Below, one piece after another: positions 12,701 through 22,801 of a stretch of DNA of 64,000 nt. The translations under genes and the position numbers were made by a program. Numbering within the stretch: position 1 is the stretch's first letter; each line of letters begins with the position of its first letter. Source of the stretch: Heliopora coerulea (lineage: Eukaryota > Cnidaria > Anthozoa > Scleralcyonacea > Helioporidae); NCBI GenBank assembly GCA_030142905.1, contig JASJOG010000035.1, positions 1,794,001 to 1,858,000 on the forward strand, written 5' to 3'. The notes under the pieces are model-generated. The model did not search any database, had not been told where the DNA came from, and saw only the letters and a list, made by a program, of their open reading frames with translations.

Positions 12701-15008
12701 AATGTTACTTCAAGTAATTGCTTAGTTGATGATCCACTAGAAGTTGACGTTCCTTCCATGTTGAATACAAAGCGTGCATCTGAACTTCCATAAACGGTAA
12801 CCTTTCCATCACGTCCCTCTAACCTTATACCTAATGTCTCCTGTTTGCTGCCATCATATTTGGTAAGACTAATATCAGCAGTACAACCTGAAAATTGTTA
12901 GATCTACTTCAAGCAATTTGTCAGATAATTTATTTTGACTTTAAAATAGTGCATGCTCTATAAATAGTTTTGAATATCGTGATCATACTTACCATGATCA
13001 TTTGAATTACTTAGTTCAACATGGAACATGTTCCCCAATTTTAATTCCACAAAATAACTATTGTTTTGACTAAAGTGATTGCCATCAACAACTTTCACTC
13101 CATAACCATTCTTTTCACAGTGACTACAAAATTTCCTCATGTCAACATGAGGTTCAGACTTGCTTGATTCACCAGATTCACTTTCTTGTTTGCCTGGATG
13201 GATGATTGAAAAGATTCAAGAAAAATGTAGTAGTCAGGGGAAAGAACCACTTTCAAAATGAAACAATATGTTTACTTGGATACATCTGATAAGAAATGAT
13301 AAAACTACAGTATATCTAAGGAACTGCTTGAAAAATTTCAGATTAGATTCCTAACAATGATTTTGACTTTAAAGCTGACAGTGGGACTAGTTCACCTCAA
13401 CAAAATGAATAATCCCACTGCCCTGTGTCACACAAAATGCTATGGAAAGTGCCATTCCTTATCATGTACTTTTAATCATTCCTTACATTTTTTTGGTTAA
13501 ACATTTTTGCATTATAGACACAGACTGTTAATATTTGACCTATTTTTTTTACTTCCACATAAAATTAAAAGAAAGCATTATTTCCTTCAAATGCTTACAA
13601 AGTGAATCACAATCTGTCATACTTCTGAATGTATAGGTGCAAGCTTGATGATCATACTCTCAGCACTATACATGAATACTGAAAATACATAAAGATTGAA
13701 CTTGTGCCAAAATTATCTTGTGGACTGTCCAGGCATTACCTAGTTTGTTATAAAATTCATATTGTCAGGTGTAAAATGTACCAGATAATAGCTTCAATAC
13801 TTACCTGTGAGGTCAAAACCTCGTATGTGTCCTATTTATGACAAACACCTACAGTTCAGGACCTCTCTCATGTAATTGATGTGATTTGCTTTAAAACTTA
13901 TGCTTGATGTGTAGGTATGCATTCACAAGCACCAGTTATTTCTTACTTATTTAGGTGTAAAATTATGTTAGATGTGTAAAACTACTAAACAGGTTTTGCG
14001 ACTTCTGCCTTATTTGTGAATATTAAAAGCACCACTTCATTTATTCAAACCAGAAATTCCTGTGCACACCACTTTTGTCTCCAGATATGCTAAAAGGCAT
14101 CCAACAGCTGATAAGTGGTGGATTTCAGTATTTGATTGGGCAATCCTGTATTTTAGCGTCAGATTGGTTTTAGGAAATAAAAAGCGTCGGATTCATTTTA
14201 TGAAGAGCGCCGGATTAAAACATATACTCTTAACCCTAACTCTAACCCTAACCCTAACCCTAACCCCAACCCTAACCTAACCTAACCTAACCTAACCGAA
14301 ACCCTATAACCCTAACCCTTTAAAATGAATCCAGCGCTATTAAAATGAATCCGACGCTATTTTATTTCCCAAATCAAATCCGACGCTAAAATACAGGATT
14401 GCCTTTGATTGGAACAGTTTGCCCAGTTTACAACCCAGTTATTTAATTGAAGAAAATTATGCTACCCTCTGAAGTAAATGCCAGGTATTAGATTGACATA
14501 CATCGGACAAATTGTTCGGTATCGACATGCCTCGATGCTGAACTTTAAGGCTCAGATCATCATCTGGCACGTTTTGGATCCAACAAACAATACGTGTCAC
14601 CGTAAAATTGTGAGATAATGACTATCAAAGGCAGATATCTCAGAAGATCGAACCTGATCATGTAACTTGGAAACAACCAATCAGCTAAGAAGGTGAACAC
14701 ACAAATTCATTCATATTTGAACAGCAAAGCGAGGAAGGTTCCTTACCAGCATTGCTTTGACTTCCAACATAATCGTCAATCTTATGAACCAAGTCAAGAC
14801 GTTCGATAGTTAGCAACGGGTTTCTTAGTTCATCAAACTTTCCTGGTTTCAGAAGAGCTCGTTCTTCCAGGTAGCCAAACAAATCGGTACCGGACTCAAT
14901 TTTTTCGGCACGTCCTTTGGGAATTCTAAATAGATAAGTAAGTTTTTCCACCTCCTTTTGCGTTAGTTCATCCGAAATCCCCAGCAAAAATGATCTGTAC
15001 GGATCCAT
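6603..15008 (-). CDS. Gene A: death effector domain protein, multi-exon, 3' end not found
   Basis: Predicted exons in minus-strand order: 15008-14747 (DED), 13193-12993, 12887-12488, 11042-10749, tentative 8048-7981, 6927-6881 and 6781-6603. Intron phases run 1,1,2,2,1,0,2, and every junction joins in frame with GT/AG sites. Together they encode about 480 residues without a stop, so at least one exon is missing. After the DED comes a module beginning with GNHF...VEL..G..FHVELSN, then a Ser-rich linker, a domain ending SCFNYGQKILGAEELLR, and a module with WVDCFKGNCVEV. Each part after the DED has a counterpart in gene B, in the same order and phases. DEDs are six-helix adaptor domains that bind other DEDs such as FADD and caspase-8, so a cytoplasmic role in death or innate-immune signalling is inferred. 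The downstream modules are not assigned to a family. Confidence 0.8.
6881..6927 (-). CDS. Gene A exon 6: short acidic exon
   Basis: Encodes GEDEFEDELAEIVGDL (first G shared with the previous exon), phase 1 to 0, acceptor ctag and donor ttg|gtaggc. The gene B counterpart (29860-29933) reads GNFDEDDDEILSLSV with identical phases, which supports this very small exon. Confidence 0.65.
7040..7790 (-). pseudogene. CR1/RTE-like LINE 3' fragment in a gene A intron
   Basis: The minus-strand frames give VQRRATKYILNL near 7720, an in-frame stop near 7645, then PMTYCHEYLDLILLYKILNN and a W-containing tail. This is the QRR(A/V)TK...PL.YR.E..DL..L.K pattern of the LINE C-terminus. The AT-rich stretch 7040-7340 is its probable 3' UTR. 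It sits between gene A exons 6927-6881 and 8048-7981. Confidence 0.75.
7981..8048 (-). CDS. Gene A tentative exon 5
   Basis: A 68-nt candidate with acceptor ggggaag and donor atag|gtaaac has the required phases (2 in, 1 out) and encodes about 23 residues including LGRGNFHIETKRSFGIG. The matching gene B exon (29513-29571) is a 59-nt Gly/Phe-rich peptide. Similarity is weak and the call rests mainly on phase and position. Confidence 0.35.
9700..9948. mobile_element. hAT-type MITE with perfect 8-bp target duplication
   Basis: Termini caagcccagagctgg and, inverted, caggcccagagctga are flanked by CTTAATAG at 9692-9699 and 9949-9956. The interior is G-rich on the plus strand with two ggggggg-cactgcc blocks. 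It lies in a gene A intron. Confidence 0.85.
10749..11042 (-). CDS. Gene A exon 4: WVxCxKG module
   Basis: Phase 2 to 2 exon. NPLLLMKQSERIAVKEV, later CELRIDGKVVDAWVDCFKG and GYRGSAPTR. The gene B exon at 28603-28923 aligns with no gap over the first 14 residues, up to NPLL, and shares ER(I)xV, VDPL/INPL, the YEL/CEL strand, WVxCxKGxxVxVxK and GYRG..xTR. A small alpha/beta (ubiquitin-like size) fold is possible but not shown. Confidence 0.85.
11974..12365 (+). mobile_element. Tigger/pogo deletion derivative with transposase tail
   Basis: Termini cagtggagcctcactatat and, inverted, cagtggagccttgctataa are bounded by TA on both sides (11972-11973 and 12366-12367). The plus-strand interior from 12072 encodes WINVDENEPVSSKM, an acidic run of Asp/Glu, and a short helical tail, which resembles the C-terminal tail of pogo/Jerky-type DDE transposases. 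The catalytic core is absent. It is inserted between gene A exons 3 and 4. Confidence 0.8.
12488..12887 (-). CDS. Gene A exon 3: beta-rich module plus short helical segment
   Basis: It starts GCTADISLTKYDGSK (gene B: GCDVDIRMLKLNPGE), then has a Ser-rich stretch TSTSSGSSTK and QLLEVTFNPGEYIIFF (gene B: SVFEVTFTPEAYSLYF). It ends VLQKLQEEYPNVAGSCFNYG, then GAEELLR and a phase 2 donor. Gene B has about 115 extra coiled-coil residues between the LEE and SCF positions. Confidence 0.85.
12993..13193 (-). CDS. Gene A exon 2: GNHF / VELSN module
   Basis: Phase 1 to 1 exon (acceptor ccag, donor catg|gtaag). A Ser/Glu-rich linker leads into KNGYGVKVVDGNHF, then FVELKLGNMFHVELSNSNDHG. The gene B exon at 25300-25488 reads EEGYRVKIHGGNHF and VEMQNGTVFHIELSNYNDYG at the same place. 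The F-x-V/I-E-L-S-N strand followed in the next exon by a C-x-x-D-I turn suggests a beta-sandwich. This fold is inferred from pattern only. Confidence 0.85.
14140..14403. mobile_element. Palindromic MITE with telomere-like centre and ~9-bp target duplication
   Basis: Left arm gcaatcctgtattttagcg and its complement at the right end (to 14402) flank a core of ccctaa/cctaa units at about 14226-14318. Sub-arms with aatgaatccgacgctattt are also inverted. TTTGATTGG occurs on both outer flanks (14131-14139 and 14404-14412). A 9-bp duplication with long inverted arms fits Mutator-like foldbacks. It is in gene A intron 1, about 350 bp from the DED exon. Confidence 0.8.
14747..15008 (-). CDS. Gene A exon 1: death effector domain
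   Basis: The start ATG gives MDPYRSFLLGISDELTQKEV, followed by about 65 residues with the canonical DED pattern: the helix 2 segment EVEKLTYLF, then SGTDLFGYLEERALLKPGKF (the DLF..LE.R.LL.PG.F signature), and ERLDLV in place of the usual RxDLL near helix 6. It ends in GCTG|GTAAGG, phase 1. Domain length is normal for a single DED. An upstream ATG (about 15016) is out of frame. Alternatives such as a CARD or Pyrin domain fit worse because the LL.PG.F and RLDLV motifs are DED-specific. Confidence 0.9.
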
Positions 15009-15607
15009 TGTGGCACCATTCCTTTTAGGTATAAGTGTAACCCATGTAAATCGCCAGCACTAGCTGAATGACATAAACAGCGTTTATCGACAACTGTATG
15101 GGTGTTGCGTTTTCTTTACCCCAAAACTCTACCAACGTCCACTTGACTTCCGCCGGTCGCTGAAGTCGAACCCACTTTCTCTGATCCAGACGCGCAATTC
15201 CGCGAAAATGTTTTGCATTGTTCCTGCTGAACCTGCACAATCCCTAAATACCCCTGCCATCTTGCGATGAACTTCCAGGTCCGGATGTCGGAAGCAAGGG
15301 GTGTTTTCCAGCGAGAACTTATGGGTTCCCCTATTGTTCTAAAGGGAACGACACTGTGAAATAATCCCGTGGTCGCACTACATTAGTGAGGAAAAGGCGT
15401 TTTGAAGGAGCTGTCAAAAAGTTTTAATCCTGACAGTGGTTTTGAGCCAAGTTCTTTTTTTTAATCCACGCCATTCTTGATGGCAAGGAACTTGATTCCT
15501 GGATTAGCGACTGCTTTATTGGAAATTGTGGATAAGCCCAGAGTAAGCCTCGTAAGTTTGACGTCCTTGGGTTAAAGTCTAAAGTCATTGAGAAAGAGTC
15601 TCACTAA

Positions 15608-15692
15608 GTAGCATGTACCAAGTAGCATGTACCAAGTAGCATGTACCAAGTGCCATGTACCAAGTAGCATGTACCAAGTGCCATGTACCAAT
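15608..15692. repeat. Minisatellite, 14-bp unit
   Basis: About six tandem copies of agtagcatgtacca, some as agtgccatgtacca, lie about 600 bp upstream of gene A. Confidence 0.9.
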
Positions 15693-15779
15693 AGTCTGGC
15701 TAACGCGAGACTATTTTACTTGGCAAGGGGAGACTTCTTGGACAGGGGAGGGTTAACAGTGATCTGAAGCCCAATCAAG

Positions 15780-15925
15780 ATTCAACTTACTACATCATTT
15801 CTCCACTTTTTTCCTTTACTTTTTTCATTTCTTTTTCTATTTCGCCTCTCCTTACTTTTAGTTTCCTTTCATTTTATTTTTCTTTTCCTTAGTTTTCTTT
15901 CCTTTTTCTTTTTTAAAATTGTTAT
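15780..15925. repeat. Polypyrimidine tract
   Basis: The plus strand is almost entirely T and C with a few A. No coding or structural reading. Confidence 0.7.
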
Positions 15926-16649
15926 ACAATGTAGTCACAGGAAAGTTTGTAAAGATCAGTACACAGATTCGAAAAACAAACTTAAACTAGTTTAGTGAAT
16001 AGACTTGTCGAGAAATTTAATTTCTTTTCCAATTTGCCCCAAATATACATATTCGGGCTGCGATGTCAATCCAAAAATTTGAAGTCTTAACTCAACTGAG
16101 GATCATGTCGCAAGTCCATAAATGTTACGACATGAGGGCAACTCAAAACTATCGCTGACACGAGTCATCAGGTCAGAATTTTTTCTATATATTTCTCCTC
16201 CAGTTAGACTGCTTCACATTTCCTATCGTCTGGAGAGGTGAAATGCCCCCCTTTGAAAGGTCATTTCTTGACCCTCAAATCACACCCTTCGCAACTTACA
16301 TAAGCTCAACCGTTCTCAACAAATCCAATTGCACGGAGATGTCTCTTCCAATTCTAGACAGTGGGTACAGTCTCTTCGAGCCTGGTAAGAACTAGGACCA
16401 CGGACCTTCGGTTTCTAGTGTTCTTCGACAATTCCTTAATCTTCGACAAATATCAAACGTAGGTGGAACGCCGTTTACCCTTGGTCGCCAGTGAGAGTGT
16501 TGTTCATTTAGACCACACTGAGTACCGTCGATTTTCTCCAGGTATCCCGTTTTCCTCTTGTACTAACATATTAGTCCCGTAGTGTCATTATCTTATATTT
16601 TGAGACCCAACCAAAACTTCTTTCGAAAAATGCAACTCTTGTCTCAAAG

Positions 16650-16945
16650 GCTGGGAATGGAACCTGCGACCCTACGAATCTAGTGCAGTGCTCTATTACT
16701 GTCCTTGACCAGAGTTTGGTCAAGAATTCTGTATTTATAATGATGGTAATACCAATAAATTAAAGGGGCTCTATTCAACAAATATTCGGCATTTACACTC
16801 GGTCACATGAAGTGGAGTTTTAAATACAATAAGGTGAATTTTCTCGTGGCTAAACTCTCGGCAACGGCCTTCGTAGAACAGTTGGCAAAGCACTGCACCG
16901 GCCTAGCGGGGTCCCGGGTTCGATCCCCAGCCGTAAACCCACAAG
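16650..16945. repeat. Two tRNA-derived SINE fragments
   Basis: Minus strand about 16650-16712: a degenerate box B (complement of ggaatggaacctgcgaccc) of the family seen better preserved at 49955-50027. Plus strand about 16868-16945: box A-like tagaacagttggcaaagc and box B gggttcgatcccc. Neither has a matching acceptor stem. Confidence 0.6.
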
Positions 16946-17609
16946 AGTTGCAATTTTCAAAACTAGTCTTAGTTAGGTCTTAAGATATACGATGATGACG
17001 CGCGAAAGTTTACCTTTATACTCAATATAGATTCCATTTCATGTGAACGAGTGTAAATACTAAAGTGTAAATAGTAAAACTTTGCCGACAGGACTTCCAC
17101 TGTGGCTGTGCCGACAATTTCCAATAAACAGGACTTTAGGGGGTGTGGCATCCCCCACAACCCCCCTTTTGCTACGCCTCTGCGTGGACATGTCACGAAA
17201 TGTTTATGCGTACAAGACTTTTTGGAAAGATATCCTGCGAAATCCTTCTGAACGATATTTGCCTTCTGTGCTTCGTTACATCCTGTTGCCATTAGCCTCT
17301 TCCCCCTTCAACCTTTTCGAAGCCCTCTCCACCCTAGACTATCCGACTGACAGCAGTCCAAAGCCTGATTTCCACAAGGCAGAATTTTCCGCGCGGACAA
17401 AATTCATTCTTTGTTTTTCTAATTAGTTCAACTTGAAATCTTGTAAGACAAAAACAATTTCGTTCGATCGGGAAATTTCACGCCGTTGAAATTAAGCCTA
17501 ACATGCGAAGAACCTCCAATATAAGCAGAAGAGGTTTAGGCATTGTGACTCTCTCCCTTCAAGCACCCAGTTTCAAGATAATCCTGCATCTGCCAGTGAT
17601 CCTACAGTA

Positions 17610-17890
17610 ATCGTCAAAACATTGAACGTAATCTGAAGCTTCGGAAGTCAACGGATGCCAGACCAACTAACATACGTTTTCTTACCATTATTGCACACAA
17701 CCCTTCTTTGAACACATCAAAGTTTCCTGGTGTTAAGAGTCCGCGTCGCTTTAAGCTTTCGAGCAGATCAAGCCCCGTCTGATTCTTGATCTTTTCACCG
17801 ACTCCATAAAGAATGCCAAATAAAAATTTAAGCTCTTCGATTTCTTTTTTACCCAAGTGGTCCGATTATCTTAGCAAAAACCTTTTAAAA
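17610..17890 (-). pseudogene. Death effector domain relic
   Basis: The minus strand encodes SDHLGKKEIEELKFLFG and then LLESLKRRGLLTPGNFDVF, a clear DED related to that of gene A (SDELTQKEVEKLTYLF and YLEERALLKPGKF). The residue before SDH is replaced by an in-frame TAA, there is no good start codon upstream, and the GT donor after GLCAIM leads to no recognised exon. It lies about 2.6 kb upstream of gene A on the same strand. Most likely a truncated duplicate of a DED exon; an exon spliced in after the stop cannot be excluded. Confidence 0.75.
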
Positions 17891-18425
17891 GAATTCTTTT
17901 TTCTTCTACTAAGTCTCCATGGACTTAAATGTCTAGAAAGCATGAACCATCGATGAAGGACTGAAGGGAAGCGCAATAAGCATTTCAGCTTTCCACGTTT
18001 CTGGAAATCCTCAAATCCAGCTGTTCACACGGGTGATTCTTCTCATCCTGAAGCATCCGATTGAGTAAACAACTCACCAAAGTATTGTACCGCATTGTTC
18101 GTGTAGCTTTGCACAATTGATAGGCAAGTTAATCCATTCGATCGCATGTGTCTGGAGGCTATAAATCGCAGCAAAAATCGCCCGAGTAAACAGCCGTTAA
18201 CAACGCACCCCTTTGATACTGTTCTCAGGAGGGAAATATGTGGTTAAAAAGTCAGTAAATCAACAGTTTTATTGCTATTTTACCACCAGTCTTCTAAGTC
18301 AAATTCTGGTAATATTAGAAATCGGCCAAAATAGAATTTTCGCAGAATTTTATGCAAAATGAAATCGCAACAACCCGCTTTTAGCATATGTTTGTAGTAT
18401 TATTTCACTATTGTAAGCGATTCTA

Positions 18426-18658
18426 CAGGGGCGGTGACACGGGGAAGGGCAAGGAGACGGTCGCCCCTCAACAAAAATGTCGGGGGGGCGCCCCCAAAAA
18501 ATAGTTCGGGGATAATCTGACTTTCGTTTCATTCCAGTCTAAATGTAAACACTTTTGAAGATTTCCACTCTTGTGCCGGCCAGACTTAAAGTCAGGGGCG
18601 GCGGCACAGGGGGCAAGGGGGGGTCACCCCCAACTTAAATTTGGTGCCGCCGCCCCTG
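18426..18658. mobile_element. hAT-like MITE, G-rich
   Basis: Terminus caggggcggtgacacgggg and, inverted, caggggcggcggcacc, with a further internal caggggcggcggcacaggg near 18593, suggesting one copy nested in or joined to another. Flanks share only TTCTA, so the target duplication is uncertain. Confidence 0.65.
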
Positions 18659-19204
18659 TTCTAGATTTACATTTGGTGACCTACGTCTTGAGACGAATGA
18701 AGAAACAAAATGATGTCTTCCTCAAATGATGCATACAGCTCCTCCGAACGTTAAAGTTAACTTGCGCCCCTTTCTTTCAAATACAAACTAAAAGACTGCG
18801 GTTCTGTCACTTCTCGCCTCACAGCAACATCATAGCACATGCGTGACTGTTGCTTCTCGGGTTTTAGGATTTGCGGAGCTGATCAGAAATCGCTGGGATT
18901 ATTTTCTCAATCTTGCGCAAGCATTCACGCCATAATCGGCTGATTGTGCTGCGTCAGCCACTTACCCATTGGCGGTAGCCATTCGCAAGTTAATTTTTAC
19001 AATGTGATGACTCAAGATACTGTTGTACTGTAACATTAGAAATAAAATTGTTTAAAAATGCAAGTTCCTTCAAATTCTCAAAACCTCTTAAATTTCCTTT
19101 AAATTTTATTTCCTTCCAATTTCCTTCATTTCCCCAAATTTCGTTCCAAGTGGAAACACTAGACACCAGGCCTATTTTTTCATCGCGAAAACTCGAATTC
19201 CAAC

Positions 19205-20030
19205 ATGGCTACGACCTGTCCAAATTTCCTGGTAAGAATCATATAACCTTTTTTGAAATTATATCACTGTCCAATAACACAAATAATGTAACATTTGTTT
19301 TTCTAATAACTGAAGCACTTAGATCCCTTACGTTGTTTTGTGGCAAAGGCTTGCTCGATATATTTGTCGCATTTTGAACAATATTGAATAACTTGACGTA
19401 CGTTTTGACATATTTTGCAATTTTGCATAGGGTATTATCGGAAGGTCGTTTCCAAGAGGAGGCTTAAAAGAAAAGTTTGGTGGCTGTTATCCGTTTTTTA
19501 GTAAACATCTGAACGAACCACTTCGCTTCGGAGTGAGATGGGCTTACCAACCAAAATCTAAGTTGAAGAGAAAGTCTACTGAAGTTCCAGGTTACAGGAT
19601 CGGAGTTACAAAAGCATGGGATTCCTGGCATACAGGTATAGTTTGTGTTATAGAAATATTAAAGAAGAATGTAGAGAATCAGAATTCCTCACCTACTAAG
19701 GTACAGTACTACAGTTTTTCTTTCATTCTTACAGGCAGTTTGTCAGGGAGTTCTCAAGCATCTGAAAGACTAATGGATGACATCATGTTGAGGAAGTTCA
19801 TAGAAGGTGTTTTTTATGAACTGTTGATTTCAGACATTGTTATCAAAAGACGGGACAATCAAATCATTGTTGCTTTCTATGCAGCAGGGGCTCAAGGTCC
19901 TATGAAGTTGTACTTCCTTGTTGGATTCTGTGAAAGACTTTTGACTGAATTGTTTGGTTGTATTGTAAAACTGGAGGTTGTTTCTCAGCTAGTTAGGGTC
20001 AATTCACCCAGATCTCCAGCCTCTTCATGA
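19205..20030 (+). CDS. MRPS24: Mitochondrial small ribosomal subunit protein S24 (uS3m)
   Basis: Three exons, 19205-19231, 19431-19635 and 19735-20030, joined at GT/AG sites, give a 175-residue protein ending in TGA; the human protein is of similar size. The C-terminal half carries the family core: LRKFIEGVF, then SDIVIKRRDNQIIVAFYAAG and KLYFLVGFCERLL, close to the LRKFM.GTF, LVLKRRGNQ and YYFLVGY.E.LL blocks of vertebrate MRPS24. The WHTG motif precedes the exon 2/3 junction. The N-terminus (MATTCPNFLG, then SFPRGGLKEKF) is basic and consistent with a mitochondrial presequence. It is a structural component of the mitoribosome small subunit. It lies between paralogues A and B and shows no link to their function. 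Confidence 0.93.
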
Positions 20031-20039
20031 TCATATTAC

Positions 20040-21130
20040 AGGTGAACTCTTTTTTGTGAAAAGAAATTTGTAAATAGATTACCCCATCTAGAGGCAAGGG
20101 AACACTTCAATATTTTACTCTGGCTAACACCAGATGATTTTATTTGTCAAAAGGATGAGCCCTGCCCCTTAATGAGTTAAACAAAGACAAATAAGAAGCT
20201 GAGATATGAGCAAAAACAACCCTGAATTTAGCATAATGTACTTGGTTTATTCCTTACTGAAGGGAGTTTGAAGAGTTTACTTAGGCAACAAATGTCAAAT
20301 TAATATTGCAATATAAAAGAAATTTGCCAATAATTTGTGATTGGTTCTCAGCCACATAATTGTATTTTTCTCTTGGTTGGAAATGTTATCTCAAATGCTA
20401 GGTGTAGGTTATTTAAAAAACAAATACATTTACATTATATATACACAGGGCTCCTAGTTCAATTTTTTTAAGCAAGTGCCTTTGAGTTTAAGAGTTGAAA
20501 GTTTGCAGACAAAGGAAGTTGTTCAGATGTCACACAAGTAATTCATTTCGTAGTTAACATTTCAAGTAACCAGTGGCATATACATCTATTTTTTTTCTGT
20601 TTGCCAACTTGAATATTCAGTCATGTTTGTAGCCAAAGTCATTCTCAAATAATATGTGGTAGGTGTGGATGCTATTTCCCCAACCTCCATGTTTGAAAAT
20701 GCTGCATTTTTTAGGCATATTATCAAACAAATTACTAGCTTTCTGTGGCAATTTGACCAAAAATGTATGGCAATTGGTTGGGACAAACTATCTCCCACTA
20801 TATTTAAGAGAGAGTGTGAGAAGCCCAATAAAATTACAAAATCGATGCAGCTTGTGATGCAGTTCCTTTGAAGCTTTATATCTATTGCCTTGACTCCAAA
20901 TAGTAACAAATCATAAGAATAAAGGACCCTGATTGTTAAAATCTGGAGCAAGCGATATAATAATTACACAGGAAGCTATAACTCTGTGGCCATCAGGATT
21001 TTGAGAAGACATGCTCTTTTTTCTGGGACAATTTTTTGAGTCGTGCAAAATGTTTTACACCTTCAATCCTGACTTGGTTGGAATTTAATCCCTCATCCTC
21101 AAAGGAGAAGGAAACGTCAAAGGATGTCTG
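20040..21130. other. Intergenic between MRPS24 and gene B
   Basis: Contains a copy of the short ttaaccc/gagtaaaat repeat family at about 20108-20183 and otherwise nothing I can name. Confidence 0.5.
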
Positions 21131-21139
21131 CCACCTGGA

Positions 21140-21540
21140 TTAAGTGAAATCTAAAGGGCTGTTTAACACATGCGATTTTGTTCCTTACGATTGACATCTT
21201 GGGGTATGTGTTTAACTAATGATTGCGTCGAGGACAAACTGCTGCGAATAATAAACGGATATCTTGTGGCATAGACTGTCATCAGTTCATTTACATACAC
21301 CAGGATGACAATCGCAACGCGAAAAATCGCACGTGTAAACAGCTCTTTAACGCCGATTTCCAATGGGTGTAAAAAGTCGTGCGGGCGATGTCGTTCTTCG
21401 AGTCGATTGGCTAATATTGGCTGACGCAAAATGTCGAGCGGAAAGGTTGATTCAAGTCAACCTTTTCGCAATAGAATTGTCACCTGCGCGACTTCTTACG
21501 CCCATTGGATATCGGCCTTAACGCGACGTTTCGCAAACTG
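21140..21540. repeat. MITE-like repeat
   Basis: Includes acaccaggatgacaatcgc followed by aaaaatcgcacgtgtaaaca near 21330 and a gtcaacctttt/aaaggttga hairpin near 21450. Related sequence occurs inverted near 27810-27990 and interrupted by another transposon at 36290-36900. Confidence 0.55.
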
Positions 21541-22801
21541 CGGGTGGCGACCTAAAAGTGGGTCGTGGAAAAAATTTTGACGGGCTGCAAAAACTCTGCG
21601 GAAAATCGAAAAAATTGCCGAAATTGACCCTGTTAGAAACTTATCGAATCAGAAACAAGGACAACCAATCGACCTTGCTTCGGATGCAAGACTGGAAATA
21701 GTTTTGAACAAAACTCCTTACCAGAATTTTCGAATACGTCCAGAGGCCGAACAGCTATTTTTTTTTTTCCTTTTGATTTCGGTTGGAGGTAGTTGCAGAT
21801 GGTTTTGGCCATCACCTCAAAAGGTCTCGAGTCGCTACCGTAGGATCAGTAGTCTGGTAAAAATTGGCCAACTTTTCGGGTCAACTGTCCAATCGCATGC
21901 TAGGTTCACTAATGTGAATAATTATTTCGTGGAAAATCTAGGAAGGGTGGCATGTGTTCTGACAGATTTTTGGAAGTCTTTAGGCGTTCTGTAGCAGAAA
22001 TTGGAAACAGTAATGAGAAACCACAGGCTTGCATTGTCTGTAACTTTCCTTTAACTAACAGAATATCTCTTGGGATAGAGGAACTCGAAAGGTAAGCATT
22101 TGGTAAACGGGAAAATCATTACAGAATACAGTGTTTGACAGCAACTGCTTTCACTTTCGTTTGGACGGTCATAATTGTACTTAAAGTGAGAAAGGTTCTT
22201 ATTTCTTTGTTTTTATCGTGCGCACATGTCGGTCTGTTAATTATTTTCTGTAATTTAACAGCTTTAAGTGTACTCAAAGTAATGGGGTGGGAAAAACTGC
22301 TTGCAATTTTATCTTGGGGTCAAGAGAATTTGTAGAGGAATACATCCAGGCATATTCTGGCACATACGTGTTTATTATGTAAACTTTTAATCTCTGAGGC
22401 AATAGTCTTAGAGTAAAAACCATTCTTCTTGTACAAAAAGTGATTCATACAATACTGCATGATCGGACACGAGTTTTGCAAAGCTTAGGGATTCTCCCTT
22501 CACTTAAACAATTTCCGCTCATTGGTTGTCATTTAACTATGTATAATTACAAATCGAAAATTTAACCAGTTAGAATCGCTTTGTCTTAAAAATCGTTTGT
22601 TCATGAAAATAAACATTACATGCGAGTTTTGGAGGTAGTTCGTGTAACGTGTGTTTGTAGGAGTTTTCTAAAAGTAATATCTGCTTGTGAAGTGAACTTC
22701 AAAAATGGGTGTTACTCTTCAGTTGCTCCTCTCATTTAGGAAAGTGGAAATTATGTTGTTTCTAAAATAATTTGTCTAGACGAAAGTAGTTGAGATAAAT
22801 C

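Noticed and set aside
14226..14318. True chromosome end
   Set aside because: Telomere-like repeats are short, degenerate and lie inside a palindromic element with target duplication and genes on both sides.
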